NCBI RefSeq assembly: GCF_001612945.1 | Contig: NZ_BDBK01000015.1 | Span: 1-64,000, forward strand | Direction of reading: 5' to 3' | DNA: 64,000 nt | DNA from: Nocardia inohanensis NBRC 100128 | GTDB taxonomy: Bacteria > Actinomycetota > Actinomycetes > Mycobacteriales > Mycobacteriaceae | In this document: positions 43,501 through 52,459 of the stretch, piece by piece | Numbering within the stretch: the stretch's first letter is position 1 | Layout: every line of letters begins with the position of its first letter | The notes under the pieces: generated by a model | The model's database searches: none | Told to the model about the DNA's origin: nothing | Seen by the model: only the letters and a program-made list of their open reading frames with translations | Made by a program: the position numbers and the translations under genes

Positions 43501-45261
43501 GGTGCTGACCATCCAGCCGACCTGGCTGATCGCCACGTACAGCAGAATGGCCGCGCCCATGCCCGCGAACTGCTTGAGCCGGTCGTCCACGCCCCACAGC
43601 GGCCGCAGGTCGATGCCTTCCCGGCGAATGGCCGGCACCAGGCTCGCGACCTGGACCACCACGCCCAGCGTGACGCCGACGCCGAGCAGCAGCAGCTTCG
43701 GCTCGCCCATGCGAACCGGATCGAGGGTGATCTCGCCGGGCAGTATCCAATAGAGGAACAGCACGACCAGCACCACGACGTTGTTCAGCACCGGCGCCCA
43801 GGCGCCGGGCTTGAACACCTGGTGGGTGTTGAGGATGGCCATGAGCAGCGCCGATATGCCGTACAGCAGGATGGCGGGCAGCAGCAGGTACGACAGTGCG
43901 GTGGTGAGGCCGGAATTCACCTTGCCGCTGTCGGAGACGAGCAGCGAGGTGAGGATCGGCGCCGCGGCGAGGGCGGCGATCGTGCCGATGCCGAGCACCG
44001 TGAACGCGACCGTGAACAGCCGCCGGACGAAGGCCGCGCCGCCGTCGGGGTCCTCTTTCTCCGCGCGCACCAGGGTGGGCACCACGATGGCGGTGAGCAC
44101 CGCGCCGAGCAGCAGTTCGGAGATCATGGCGGGCAGGGTGCTGGCGACGGTGAAGGCCGAGGCGATGGCCGGGCCGAGCACGGTGAGCAGCATGAGCTGT
44201 TTGCCGAAGCCGGTGACGCGGCTGATCAGGGTCGCGATGGCCATCGAACCGGAGTCGCGCACCAACCGCGCGTTCGAGTTCTCCGCTTTGGCGCTTTCCG
44301 GCAATTGGCCTGTTGTGGTCGCGCCCGGCGCCTTCCGCGCCGGCGATTGCGCTTGCCGCAGCGCCGGATTCGAGGCCGGCCCGGCGGCGTGGCGCTGCGC
44401 GCTGGAAGTGGGACCGCCGGTGTAGCGCGCCTGCGGGACCGAGGCCGGTCCGCCCGCGTAGCGCGGTTGCGCACCGGAGGCGGGCCCATCGGGATAGCGC
44501 GGTTGCGCACCGGAGGCGGGTCCGCCGGGGTAGCGCGGTTGCGCACCCGACCCCGGTCCCGCCGGGTAGCGAGCCGGCGCGCCGGGCTCGTCGTACCGGC
44601 GCGGGGTCGAGCGCGGCCCGCCGTACTGCGGATTCGATTGCGGCGGTGTCGAATACCGCCCCTCCTCGAATCCCTGATCTCGATCGGGCCCGCCGTGTCC
44701 CCAGTGGTAGCGCTCTTCGGGCGCGATCCGCCCATCGGGTCCGGGGCGTGCGGGGGCGGCCGACCTGGGCGGTAGCGCGCCCGGTGGCTGCGGTGGTCGC
44801 GGTGGCTGCGGTGCGCGCGGCGGTACCGGCTGCTGTCCGGTGGGGCGTCTCAGGATCGGCCCGGATTCGGGTTCGCGTCCCGGCACCAAACGCGGACCGG
44901 ACGGTTGACCGGGTTGCTGGCGCCCCGGGGCTCCCGGCGGATTTCCGCTCGGCACGTTCCCTCCTCCTGGTCCAGGCCGGCGGCCGGGTTGCCGCACGCC
45001 ACGCTCCCACGGTGCCGACGGCGCCCGCCGTGGCGTCGGCCCGTCCTGTCCCTCCGGCCGTCCCGGCTGCTCGGGACGCCCCGCTCCCGGAAACCGGCCG
45101 GGTCCGTCCAACTGGTCGGAGTCTTCGGGCCATTCGGCGCCCGCTCGATCGGAGCCGTCGAAACGGTCGGAGTCGCCGGGCCCGCCGGGTCGCCCGGGTC
45201 GGCCCGGTTGCCCCGGACCTTCCCCTCGGCCGGATGAGCGCGGCCCGCCGTACTCGCTCAC
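40516..45261 (-). CDS. murJ: MurJ (MviN) lipid II flippase with pseudokinase and extracellular domain
   Basis: A 1581-residue multidomain protein. Residues 1-325: disordered Pro/Gly/Arg-rich extension with tandem units of about 13 residues (such as YPGGPASGAQPR). About 326-860: MurJ flippase core of about 14 helices (NARLVRDSGSMAIATLISRVTGFGKQ at its start). About 1060-1270: kinase-like domain without HRD and DFG motifs, hence a pseudokinase; in M. tuberculosis this domain is phosphorylated by PknB and binds FhaA. About 1371-1396: membrane helix. About 1410-1581: extracellular discoidin-like domain (DNNPTTMWRTDQYFQQF). MurJ flips lipid II outwards. It is longer than Rv3910 (1184 residues) mainly through the N-terminus. 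Confidence 0.93.
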   Translation of the reverse strand: MSEYGGPRSSGRGEGPGQPGRPGRPGGPGDSDRFDGSDRAGAEWPEDSDQLDGPGRFPGAGRPEQPGRPEGQDGPTPRRAPSAPWERGVRQPGRRPGPGGGNVPSGNPPGAPGRQQPGQPSGPRLVPGREPESGPILRRPTGQQPVPPRAPQPPRPPQPPGALPPRSAAPARPGPDGRIAPEERYHWGHGGPDRDQGFEEGRYSTPPQSNPQYGGPRSTPRRYDEPGAPARYPAGPGSGAQPRYPGGPASGAQPRYPDGPASGAQPRYAGGPASVPQARYTGGPTSSAQRHAAGPASNPALRQAQSPARKAPGATTTGQLPESAKAENSNARLVRDSGSMAIATLISRVTGFGKQLMLLTVLGPAIASAFTVASTLPAMISELLLGAVLTAIVVPTLVRAEKEDPDGGAAFVRRLFTVAFTVLGIGTIAALAAAPILTSLLVSDSGKVNSGLTTALSYLLLPAILLYGISALLMAILNTHQVFKPGAWAPVLNNVVVLVVLFLYWILPGEITLDPVRMGEPKLLLLGVGVTLGVVVQVASLVPAIRREGIDLRPLWGVDDRLKQFAGMGAAILLYVAISQVGWMVSTHVSSSVDTAGPAIYQFAWLLLQFPYGVIGVTLLTAIMPRLSRNAAADDTPAVVDDLGTATRLTMIALLPIVTFLTLAGPQIGAALLSYGRFGAADAHRLGEAVSWSAFTLIPYALVLIHLRVFYAREQAWTPTWIILGITGVKSVLSLLAPVVFADDQVVVALGAANGLGFVAGAVIGGWLLHRSLGDLRMTNVGRTVSRVVAASLAGGAVMLIVDKILGLHRLSDSFGGIGSMVRVALTALVMFGVAFGLMRLAGIPEIVAITVAISRRLGITPPAPDLGLEGGIVEDIHETTVLARPDLRAAPYYYRFDPYLDAQTMVLPVVRPDAVDITGTGELPYPVRQRSATAGTGPDELATRTKPADPRASSGSDVRKAQDDAVRMSQDVPAQRTSAYHGEGGARVSDDAAGGVPAADSTANAGGGLSTDVPPTAAQQSGKPGAKAEFVDSEPDLPDEEPESGPETGVYEAVSPQMPPMRVESPTKRVQRGPKLIPGASVAGGRYRLLAGHGGARGLRFWQALDVKLDREVALTFVDADQKDGDNSGHDGPQAILSRTLRLGRINSPGLARVLDVVRGSSGGIVVAEWTPGRSLKEMADTVPSPIGAARAIRALAAAAEMAHRGGGSLSIDHPDRVRISATGDAVLAFPGTLSDSDAQSDVRGLGAMLYALITAHWPIRGAVTGTAATVGGLPLADFGPDGTPVEPRTIRPEVPFEISAVAVRSLESNKGVRTAATVQHVLEQASVVDQKTDFIPVLRLGQKPPSVPDESLADPELLAAEKERSQRMMWILVGLGVLAALVVGVIIWWLLSVFAPGASDQPLNEQRNIGLTTASTAPAVPGSGETPAAAPTGGVPVPVTGAMVFSPEGTPDNIGQIGTVLDNNPTTMWRTDQYFQQFPALKKGVGVVATLGSPSKLTKVIIDSTTPGTQVEIRTAPTASPTLDQTQLIGAATLGNGVTEIAVQADQPARYVLVWITALGQNGGQYQSTISELRFEAAP

Positions 45262-47801
45262 CGTGTCTCCTGTCGTTTCAACTCCCGTTTCCGCGCGCGC
45301 CGGTAACGGTTGACCCTGCGGCGTGTTCCCGGGTCGAACCCTTCGTCGGCCGGATCGGACTCGCCGCGGAAGCGGTGCCAGAGCCGGCGGCCCGCCAGCA
45401 GGAGCAGCAGTACGAAGGCGCTCGCGGTAATTATCGCCAACACTTGACCGTAGGCGTTGGACCGCACCGATACCGAAACCTGATTGCCGAGCGGCACCCC
45501 GTCGGGTGTGCTGAGGGCAATGGGAATCACCAGGTTTCGGCTGTCGGAGACCTCGGTCGGGATCTGGAACGAGCGGGTTCCCTTGGCGGGCAGCACCTGT
45601 TCGCCGATATCGGTGATGTTGGTCTCGGCGGGGGCGTCGATGCGGAACTCGACCCGGATCGCGACCGGCAGATCATTGCGCGCCACCAATAGCAGCGGGC
45701 TCTGTTCGGAGGCCAGCGTGTACACCCCGCCGGGCGGCAGCACCGTCACCGAGCCGAAGAGTTTGTCCAGCGTCCGCCCGGTCTGATCCAGCCGCCGCTG
45801 CGCGGTGGTGTCGGCCTGCGCGCTCGATGCCCGCCGATCCGAGAGCGTCAGCACCCGGATCAGGTCGTCGCGCAGCGGATTCAGGAACGCGCGCGGGCTC
45901 AGCTCCTGCTGCGGCACGTCGACCAGCGCGTTCATCATCTCGGTAATGCGTTGCGCCTGCTGCCGTACCGGTTCGGTGAAGTGCGCGGGCACCGCCTCAC
46001 CGGCGGCTTGGCTCAGGTAGTCGAGTTCGTAGGGCTGCGGATCCGGGGCCTGCGCCACCAGATCGGTGAGCGCCCGCGGCACCGCGAGATTGCTGCGGAA
46101 CAGCAATTGCAGCTGCCCCAGCAGCGCCGTCGCCTCGTCCCGGTTGGCGCCCCACTGCTGCGGCGGCATGAGCAGCGCCGAACGCGGCCGTCCCGGTTGC
46201 GGATTCAGCGCCGACCAGGTGATCGCCCCGAGCGCGTCTTGCAGGCGCGCCGCCCGGGAATCGTTGGTGAGGTCGTAGCGCACCTTCTCCGGCGTGAACG
46301 GCGGCGTGGGCGGATGCGAGCCGACGGCCGCGAGCGCGGTGGCCGACCAGATATCGAAGGTGGCGGCCTTCAGCTCCGGCGTGCCGGGCGTGGTGTCGCC
46401 GATTCCGGTCAGCCGCACCATATCCGGGCTCGCCGGTTCCGGCAGCGGGGCGGCGGGGGCGCCGGGCGTCTTCGCGGCGCTCACCAGATTGCTGCGCCCC
46501 TCGCCGGTGGTCACCGCATTGTCGGCGAGCACGGCGGTCCCGTATCCGTGGTGCGCGAAGAGCGCCGCGGCCTCGTTGTCGATGCTGCCCGCGTCCGGCA
46601 CCGCCACGCCGCGCACCGATTTCACCGACAGCAGCGAATCCACCAGTTCGGCGGGCGAATTCAGCGCCCGGTCGGCGAGCGTGATGTCCCCGGTCGCGGC
46701 CAGCGCGCTCGGATCCACCTGCGCGAACGGCAGCGCCACCACGCACATGCCGGAGGCCAGCGTGCGCAATCGATCCAGCCAGGTCTTGGCGGCGTGCGAG
46801 CCGGTACCCGACCGGGTCGCCCCCTCCGGATCGGAGGGGCTGGCCAGCACCAGATAGCCGTCGATCATGGACGAAACCGTGAGCAGCAGATCCGGATCGA
46901 TGGCCAGGCACAAGGCGCTGTTCAGTACTTTGTCCCGCTGCCCCTCGGTCTTGAGCGAGGTCTCCAGCGCCGACACCAGCTGATCGAGCCGTCCGCCGGA
47001 GGCGAGCGAACCGGCCAGATCGTCGTCGGTGAGCATCGCCTTCCCGTCCGGCGAGCCGGGCATCCCCGCGACCAGGCGCGGCCGATCGGCCAGCGGCCAC
47101 AGCATGGTGGTGGCGACCGGCGCGTCGGCGGGCGGGGTAACCGGCGGCGCGGCAGGGGTTTTGGCGTCGGCCACGGCCGGCACGCCGAGCACCGGCAGCA
47201 GGAACCGCGCGTCGTCCAGGCGGGCTTGTCCGCCGTACGCGGGTTCGCCGTTCACATTGAGCAGCAGCGGATAGATGCCCGGCGCGGTGATGTCCAAAGC
47301 CGAGACGCCGCCGGGCAGTTCGGCGCCGGCCTGGAGAGCGACGGTGAGGCTGAACTGTTTCCGCTGGCCGGGCGTCAATCGTTCGGCCACGTCCTGGAAT
47401 TCGCCGGCGACGTCATAGTTGATCTGATCGAGCCGCAGCGTGGAGCGCAGCCCGCTGGGACCGCTGACGGCGGCGGCCCGCTGAATCCGGACCGCCACAT
47501 CGTCCACGGGCCGGTCACCGATATTGGTGATGGTCCCCGACACCACGAAGTACGGGTCACTGGTGGCGGTGATGGCATTGGGCGTCACCGAATCCAGTGA
47601 CAGCTTCAGGAATTTCGGCGCATTGGAGGTGCCGGAACCATTGCTGCCGCTGGGTTGCGCGCTCGCGGGCAAGGCGCCGGTCAGCACCGTCAGCAATACC
47701 GCGATCAGCGACAGCACCCAGCGATGCAGCTTCCGCTGCGTTCTCTTCGGTGTAACCGCCGCGGTGTCTCGCCCAGCACGCTCGGACCCCGCACGCGTCA
47801 T
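45258..47801 (-). CDS. Secreted/membrane DUF6049 protein (Rv3909-like)
   Basis: 847 residues with a signal peptide (about 25-48, HRWVLSLIAVLLTVLTGALPASA), a large extracytoplasmic region and one C-terminal membrane helix near 805-825 (AIITASAFVLLLLLAGRRLW), then a basic cytoplasmic tail. Its order NUDIX-DUF6049-MurJ matches Rv3908-Rv3909-Rv3910, and stops/starts overlap by 4 bases on both sides, suggesting a coupled unit. Function unknown; a peptidoglycan or envelope role is inferred from context. Confidence 0.88.
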   Translation of the reverse strand: MTRAGSERAGRDTAAVTPKRTQRKLHRWVLSLIAVLLTVLTGALPASAQPSGSNGSGTSNAPKFLKLSLDSVTPNAITATSDPYFVVSGTITNIGDRPVDDVAVRIQRAAAVSGPSGLRSTLRLDQINYDVAGEFQDVAERLTPGQRKQFSLTVALQAGAELPGGVSALDITAPGIYPLLLNVNGEPAYGGQARLDDARFLLPVLGVPAVADAKTPAAPPVTPPADAPVATTMLWPLADRPRLVAGMPGSPDGKAMLTDDDLAGSLASGGRLDQLVSALETSLKTEGQRDKVLNSALCLAIDPDLLLTVSSMIDGYLVLASPSDPEGATRSGTGSHAAKTWLDRLRTLASGMCVVALPFAQVDPSALAATGDITLADRALNSPAELVDSLLSVKSVRGVAVPDAGSIDNEAAALFAHHGYGTAVLADNAVTTGEGRSNLVSAAKTPGAPAAPLPEPASPDMVRLTGIGDTTPGTPELKAATFDIWSATALAAVGSHPPTPPFTPEKVRYDLTNDSRAARLQDALGAITWSALNPQPGRPRSALLMPPQQWGANRDEATALLGQLQLLFRSNLAVPRALTDLVAQAPDPQPYELDYLSQAAGEAVPAHFTEPVRQQAQRITEMMNALVDVPQQELSPRAFLNPLRDDLIRVLTLSDRRASSAQADTTAQRRLDQTGRTLDKLFGSVTVLPPGGVYTLASEQSPLLLVARNDLPVAIRVEFRIDAPAETNITDIGEQVLPAKGTRSFQIPTEVSDSRNLVIPIALSTPDGVPLGNQVSVSVRSNAYGQVLAIITASAFVLLLLLAGRRLWHRFRGESDPADEGFDPGTRRRVNRYRRARKRELKRQETR

Positions 47802-48352
47802 TGTCTGCCGTTCTCCATCCGGTCGATCAGCCGGTTGGCGACCTCGGCCAGCCTGCGCTCGTCGGCGTAGGCGAGCCGGGAATCGAGTTCGCTCAACGGA
47901 ACCCAGGCCACCTTGGTGACTTCCACATCGGCGTCGGACAACTCCCCGCCGAGTGAACGCATCAGATAATGGTGCACCGTCTTGTGTACCCGCCGGCCTT
48001 CGGTCACGAACCAGTAGTCGATGCTGCCCAGTTCGGCGACGACCGTGCCGTGGATCCCGGTCTCCTCCTGGACCTCACGGATGGCGGTCTGCTCGGCGGT
48101 CTCACCCTCTTCTATATGCCCCTTCGGCAGCGACCACAGCAGCCGGCCGCGCCGATCGGTGCGCCCGATGAGGGCGGCACAGCGTTTCTCGCTGGGCCCG
48201 TCCAGACCATCGACGACGAGCCCGCCCGCGGAGGTTTCGCGGACCGTGCGCATGCGTGGTTTCGGGGCACCGGCGGGTTTCGCCGCACTACCGGCCGAAC
48301 CGCGGCGCCGGGGCTGGCGGCGGCGATTGTTCGCGCGATCGGCCGGGGACAC
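47798..48352 (-). CDS. NUDIX hydrolase, MutT4-like
   Basis: 184 residues. A basic N-terminal tail (1-32) precedes a NUDIX domain; the box runs GHIEEGETAEQTAIREVQ followed by EETGI, with all catalytic Glu present. Homologue of Rv3908 (MutT4). GTG 48352. It is divergent from pcnA with about 90 bases between starts, and its stop overlaps the DUF6049 gene. Confidence 0.9.
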   Translation of the reverse strand: MSPADRANNRRRQPRRRGSAGSAAKPAGAPKPRMRTVRETSAGGLVVDGLDGPSEKRCAALIGRTDRRGRLLWSLPKGHIEEGETAEQTAIREVQEETGIHGTVVAELGSIDYWFVTEGRRVHKTVHHYLMRSLGGELSDADVEVTKVAWVPLSELDSRLAYADERRLAEVANRLIDRMENGRQ

Positions 48353-48444
48353 TGCGCCAGTCTAGCGGGGAGAGCGGACGCTCCCGCTCATCCTCCGCAC
48401 CGGCCGCCGCAAAGGATTTGCCCGCTGCACTAAGCTGCGTATTC

Positions 48445-49908
48445 GTGGTTTCGCCGAAGTCCGAGGAAGCAAGCGTGGATCGCCGTACCCGATTGCTCGC
48501 CGCGGCGGCGATAACTCTGGGTCGGCTCTCCGACGTGTTGACGCCGTTGGGTGAGCTTTTCGCCCAGCACGGCCATCAGCTGTATCTGGTGGGTGGCAGC
48601 GTGCGCGACGCGGTGCTCGGCCGGCTCGGCACCGATCTCGATTTCACCACAGATGCCCGGCCCGAGGTCGTGCAGGAGTTGATGCGCGGCTGGGCCGACA
48701 ATCTGTGGGACACCGGCGGGCTCGCCTTCGGCACGGTCAGTGCCTCGAAGGACGGTCAGCAGCTGGAGATCACCACGTTCCGCGCCGACAGCTACGACCG
48801 CGTCTCGCGCAATCCCGAGGTGACCTTCGGCGACACCCTCGAAGGCGATCTGGTCCGGCGCGACTTCCGGGTCAATGCCATGGCCGTGCGCATCGGTGAA
48901 CTCGGCGAACTCGAATTCGTGGATCCGCTGGGCGGTGTCGAGGATCTGCTCGAAGGCGTGCTGGATACGCCCGCGGCGCCGGAGGATTCCTTCCAGGACG
49001 ATCCGCTGCGCATGTTGCGTGCCGCGCGGTTCGTCTCGCAGCTGGGTTTCACCCTCGCGCCGCGGGTGCGGGCGGCGATCGTGGCCATGGCTCCGGAGAT
49101 CGACCGGATCACCGCGGAGCGCATTCACACCGAGCTCGACAAGCTGATCGGCGGCGACTACCCGACCGACGGCATCGACATCATGGTGGAGACCGGCCTG
49201 GCCGAGCAGGTGCTGCCCGAGGTCCCGGCCATGATGCTGGAGATCGACGAACACCATCAGCACAAGGACGTGTACCAGCATTCGCTGACCGTGCTGCGCC
49301 AGGCCATCGACCAGGAAGAGGGCGATCCGGATCTGGTGCTGCGCTGGGCGGCGCTGCTGCACGACATCGGCAAGCCGCCGACCAAGCGGAACGAGCCCGG
49401 CGGCGGGGTCAGCTTCCACCATCACGAGGTGGTGGGCGCGAAGATGGTGCGAAAGCGCATGCGCGCCTTGAAGTATCCGAAGCAGTTCACCGAGGATGTG
49501 GCGCGGCTGGTGTACCTGCACCTGCGGTTCCACGGCTACGGCAAGGGGCAGTGGACGGATTCGGCGGTGCGGCGCTACGTGACCGATGGCGGTGAGCTGC
49601 TGCCCCGTCTGCACAAGCTGGTGCGCGCGGATTGCACGACTCGCAACAAACGCCGTGCCGCGCTGCTGCGTTCGACCTATGACGACCTCGAGGTGCGCAT
49701 CGAGCGGCTCAAGGAGCAGGAGGATCTGGAACGCGTCCGCCCCGAGCTGGACGGCAACGCCATCATGGAACTGCTCGGCCTGCAACCGGGTCCGGATGTC
49801 GGCAAGGCGTGGCGTTTCCTGAAGGAACTGCGCCTGGACCGCGGCCCGATGGAGCGCGAAGAAGCCGAGGCCGAACTTTTGAAGTGGTGGAACGGGCAAC
49901 TCTCGTAG
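48445..49908 (+). CDS. pcnA: CCA tRNA nucleotidyltransferase
   Basis: About 487 residues. It adds or repairs the 3' CCA of tRNA, needed here because the tRNA genes do not encode CCA. The polymerase-beta head has LVGGSVRDAVLGR and TDLDFTT (metal Asp pair), then VRRDFRVNAMAV, DDPLRMLRAARF and a C-terminal HD domain with LLHDIGKPP. GTG 48445 (MVSPKSEEASV) has a TAAGCT -10-like sequence 8 bases upstream and no Shine-Dalgarno, consistent with a leaderless mRNA. It is the M. tuberculosis Rv3907c homologue. Confidence 0.94.
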   Translation: MVSPKSEEASVDRRTRLLAAAAITLGRLSDVLTPLGELFAQHGHQLYLVGGSVRDAVLGRLGTDLDFTTDARPEVVQELMRGWADNLWDTGGLAFGTVSASKDGQQLEITTFRADSYDRVSRNPEVTFGDTLEGDLVRRDFRVNAMAVRIGELGELEFVDPLGGVEDLLEGVLDTPAAPEDSFQDDPLRMLRAARFVSQLGFTLAPRVRAAIVAMAPEIDRITAERIHTELDKLIGGDYPTDGIDIMVETGLAEQVLPEVPAMMLEIDEHHQHKDVYQHSLTVLRQAIDQEEGDPDLVLRWAALLHDIGKPPTKRNEPGGGVSFHHHEVVGAKMVRKRMRALKYPKQFTEDVARLVYLHLRFHGYGKGQWTDSAVRRYVTDGGELLPRLHKLVRADCTTRNKRRAALLRSTYDDLEVRIERLKEQEDLERVRPELDGNAIMELLGLQPGPDVGKAWRFLKELRLDRGPMEREEAEAELLKWWNGQLS

Positions 49909-49910
49909 CG

Positions 49911-49933
49911 CTGAGGGGGGTTTCGCCCCTCGG
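49911..49933. terminator. Hairpin between convergent pcnA and the following gene
   Basis: CTGAGGGG and CCCCTCGG arms around GGTTTCG in the 25-base gap; also resembles the dispersed palindromes. Confidence 0.6.
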
Positions 49934-50761
49934 CTAGAAGACGATGAGCGTGGTTCCGGCGACGATGGCCGACCGGATCTGCGCCAGATCGAACGAGGCC
50001 GCCAATCCCGGTAGGTCGGCGGCGAATTCGATCAGGTCGCCCTTGCGCTGGGCGCGGAGGATGCGGGCCTGATTCGGCAACTGTGTCAACGCGATCGGCT
50101 TCAACATCGTCAATCGCCTGGGCGCCCGTACTTTCCGCCAGTGCGCACTGTGCACCTTGATGACGAGCGTATTGTCCACGATCTCGGCCTCGGCCAGCGC
50201 CCGGAACTTGCGATGCCGGTGCTTGGCCAGTACGAGACCGTTCTCGGCCGGCTCCAGTTCCCAGTCCGGCTGCCAGGTATTGATCCACTTCAGCAGCGCC
50301 GCAACGGATATCACGCCGCTCACATCCAGCTGCTGACTGCGCAGCTTGGTCGGCACCCCCGGAATCAAACGCACCCCGTGCGCGATCACGGTGAGCTCCT
50401 GGATCGGATGCTCGTTCCAGAACAGTTCGGTGAGTACGGTTTTGGACTGGAAGTGCGCCCCGCGTCTTCGTACCTTCAAAGTGTGCAGGGTGGCGCGTAG
50501 TTCGTGTCCCAGGAAGGTCGCGTTGACCTCCTGCCCGCCGAACTGGCTGAGTATCCCCTCCGACAGCAGTGTCATGAGCACGTCGGGCATGAGCGCGGTG
50601 ACGGTGCCGACCCCGAAATCCGCCACCGGATCCAGCCACGCGGAGGTGAAGCTGGTCCACTGGTCGACCCAGGTCTGGTCGAACAGGCGCTTACCCAAGT
50701 CCATCCCCAGATCCACCGCACGCAGTGGAGACCAGGACTTCGGATCGAAATACGTGGCCAT
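49934..50761 (-). CDS. Conserved protein, possibly DUF2993/LmeA-like
   Basis: 275 residues, ATG 50761 (MATYFDPKSWSPLRAVDLG). Beta-rich after residue 80, with blocks such as LGHELRATLHTLKVRRRG, TKLRSQQLDVSGVISVAALLKWI and AEAEIVDNTLVIKVHSAHW. The repeated beta/internal-helix pattern suggests a lipid-binding DUF2993-type fold, but I am not certain. No signal peptide and no catalytic motif were seen. It is divergent from pxpA, with a gap of about 200 bases. Confidence 0.7.
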   Translation of the reverse strand: MATYFDPKSWSPLRAVDLGMDLGKRLFDQTWVDQWTSFTSAWLDPVADFGVGTVTALMPDVLMTLLSEGILSQFGGQEVNATFLGHELRATLHTLKVRRRGAHFQSKTVLTELFWNEHPIQELTVIAHGVRLIPGVPTKLRSQQLDVSGVISVAALLKWINTWQPDWELEPAENGLVLAKHRHRKFRALAEAEIVDNTLVIKVHSAHWRKVRAPRRLTMLKPIALTQLPNQARILRAQRKGDLIEFAADLPGLAASFDLAQIRSAIVAGTTLIVF

Positions 50762-50966
50762 GATTGGTTCGAGCGTAGCGGTCGGCGGTGACAGCGGCCG
50801 GGATCGCCCTGCGATCCACGTCACAGCGGCCGCGGCCCGTCCGCGACGGTCGGGGTACCGCGACCTCCGTCCCGGGCCGGTCTGCCCCGTCCGGACCATG
50901 TGTGTTGTCGCGGCCCGCGTACGCGACCACAATCGAACCTGCGACCGGCCTACCGAGGGAGAACAT

Positions 50967-51722
50967 ATGCCCGTGGATCTGAACAGCGACCTGGGCGAGG
51001 GTTTCGGCGTGTACCGGATGGGCGATGACGCGGCCATGCTGGAGGTGGTCACCAGCGCCAATATCGCCTGCGGTTTCCATGCCGGCGACCCGTCGATCAT
51101 GCGGCGCACCTGCGGGCTGGCTGTCGAGCGGGGTGTACGCATCGGCGCCCATGTCGGCTACCGCGACCTGGCCGGGTTCGGCCGGCGTGCCATCGCGGTG
51201 GATCCGGCGGAACTCCGCGACGAAACGCTGTATCAGATCGGCAGCCTGGATGCCTTCGCCCGCGCCGCCGGTGACCGCGTCCGCTATGTGAAACCGCATG
51301 GCGCGCTGTATCACGCGGCCGCCGCCGACCGCGCCCTCGCCGATGCCGTGGTGGCGGCGCTCCGCGAATTCGATTCCGCCCTCGCGCTATTGGGTCCGGC
51401 GGGCACCGAGATGGAAGCCGCCGCCATCGCGGCCGGAACCCCTTTCATCGGTGAGGGTTTCGCCGACCGCGCCTACACCCCCGACGGCCTGCTCGCCCCG
51501 CGCGGACTTCCCGGTTCGGTCCTCACCGCGGACGATGCGGTGGCCCAGGCGCTTTCGATCGCTCGCACCGGCAAAGCCGTCACCCTCGACGGCGGTACCG
51601 TGGCCGTGCACGCCGCCAGCATCTGTGTGCACGGCGACTCCCCCGCCGCCGTCGAGATGGCCCGGCGCATCCGCGCGGCCCTGGACGAGTCCGGCCTGCC
51701 CGTCGAGTCCTTCACCCGGTGA
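50967..51722 (+). CDS. pxpA: 5-oxoprolinase subunit PxpA (LamB/YcsF)
   Basis: 251 residues. PxpABC hydrolyses 5-oxoproline to glutamate with ATP. LamB/YcsF motifs: VDLNSDLGEGFG near the N-terminus, SANIACGFHAGDP, GVRIGAHVGYRD, YVKPHGALYH. ATG 50967 follows GAGGGAGAA. Operon with pxpB (12 bases) and pxpC (4-base overlap). Confidence 0.94.
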   Translation: MPVDLNSDLGEGFGVYRMGDDAAMLEVVTSANIACGFHAGDPSIMRRTCGLAVERGVRIGAHVGYRDLAGFGRRAIAVDPAELRDETLYQIGSLDAFARAAGDRVRYVKPHGALYHAAAADRALADAVVAALREFDSALALLGPAGTEMEAAAIAAGTPFIGEGFADRAYTPDGLLAPRGLPGSVLTADDAVAQALSIARTGKAVTLDGGTVAVHAASICVHGDSPAAVEMARRIRAALDESGLPVESFTR

Positions 51723-51733
51723 GCTGACAGCCG

Positions 51734-52459
51734 ATGACTGGGGCGGAGGGCGTGCTACCGACCGGGGAGATCCGGTCGGCGGGTGATCGTGCGCTGCTGG
51801 TGATTCCGCCGTCGCGTGATCTGGTGGTGGAGCTGGTGGCCGGATTGCGGCAGCGGCCGGATGGCGTGCTGGATGTGCTGCCCGCGGCCGAAACCGTACT
51901 GGTCACACTGGTTTCGGCGGCTGCGGCCGAATCGGTGCGACGGCAGCTGGAGGTATTGCTGGCCCGTTCGGCCGCGCGGTCGCGAGTGCCCGCCGGTGCG
52001 TTCGGTCCCCGCAGTTCGGACCGGTCCGAACGGATCGAGCCCACGGTGGGCGGCAACGGTTTCCGTTCGGAACCGGTGGTGATCCCGGTGCGCTACGACG
52101 GCGCGGATCTGGATGCCGTGGCCGAGCTGCTCGGGGTGCCGCCGGCGGAGGTCATCGCCCAGCACACCGGGACGATATGGCGTTGCGCCTTTGTGGGTTT
52201 CGCACCCGGGTTCGGCTATCTGGAATCCCCGGACGGCCGGTTGACGGTGCCGCGCCGCAAACAGTCCCGCACCGCGATCCCGGCGGGCGCGGTGGCCCTG
52301 GCGGGCGGGTATTCGGCGGTCTATCCGCGCCGCAGTCCGGGCGGCTGGCAGTTGATCGGCACCACCGAATCGCCCATGTGGCAGGTGGATCGGGATCCGC
52401 CCGCGCTGGTGCGCGCGGGTACCCGGGTGCGATTCGTGATCGCGGAGGCGGCCCGATGA
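51734..52459 (+). CDS. pxpB: 5-oxoprolinase subunit PxpB (KipI-like)
   Basis: 241 residues. KipI family/allophanate hydrolase subunit 1: DRALLV at the start, GFAPGFGYL and VPRRKQSRTAIPAGAVALAG in the C-terminal part. A Ser/Arg/Gly-rich insertion (about 80-112, PRSSDRSERIEPTVGG) separates the two halves and makes it longer than usual relatives. Confidence 0.93.
   Translation: MTGAEGVLPTGEIRSAGDRALLVIPPSRDLVVELVAGLRQRPDGVLDVLPAAETVLVTLVSAAAAESVRRQLEVLLARSAARSRVPAGAFGPRSSDRSERIEPTVGGNGFRSEPVVIPVRYDGADLDAVAELLGVPPAEVIAQHTGTIWRCAFVGFAPGFGYLESPDGRLTVPRRKQSRTAIPAGAVALAGGYSAVYPRRSPGGWQLIGTTESPMWQVDRDPPALVRAGTRVRFVIAEAAR

Noticed and set aside
42512..45133. 873-codon minus-strand frame overlapping murJ in another frame
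   Set aside because: Alternate-frame shadow of murJ; Arg/Ala-rich with no helices of the flippase.
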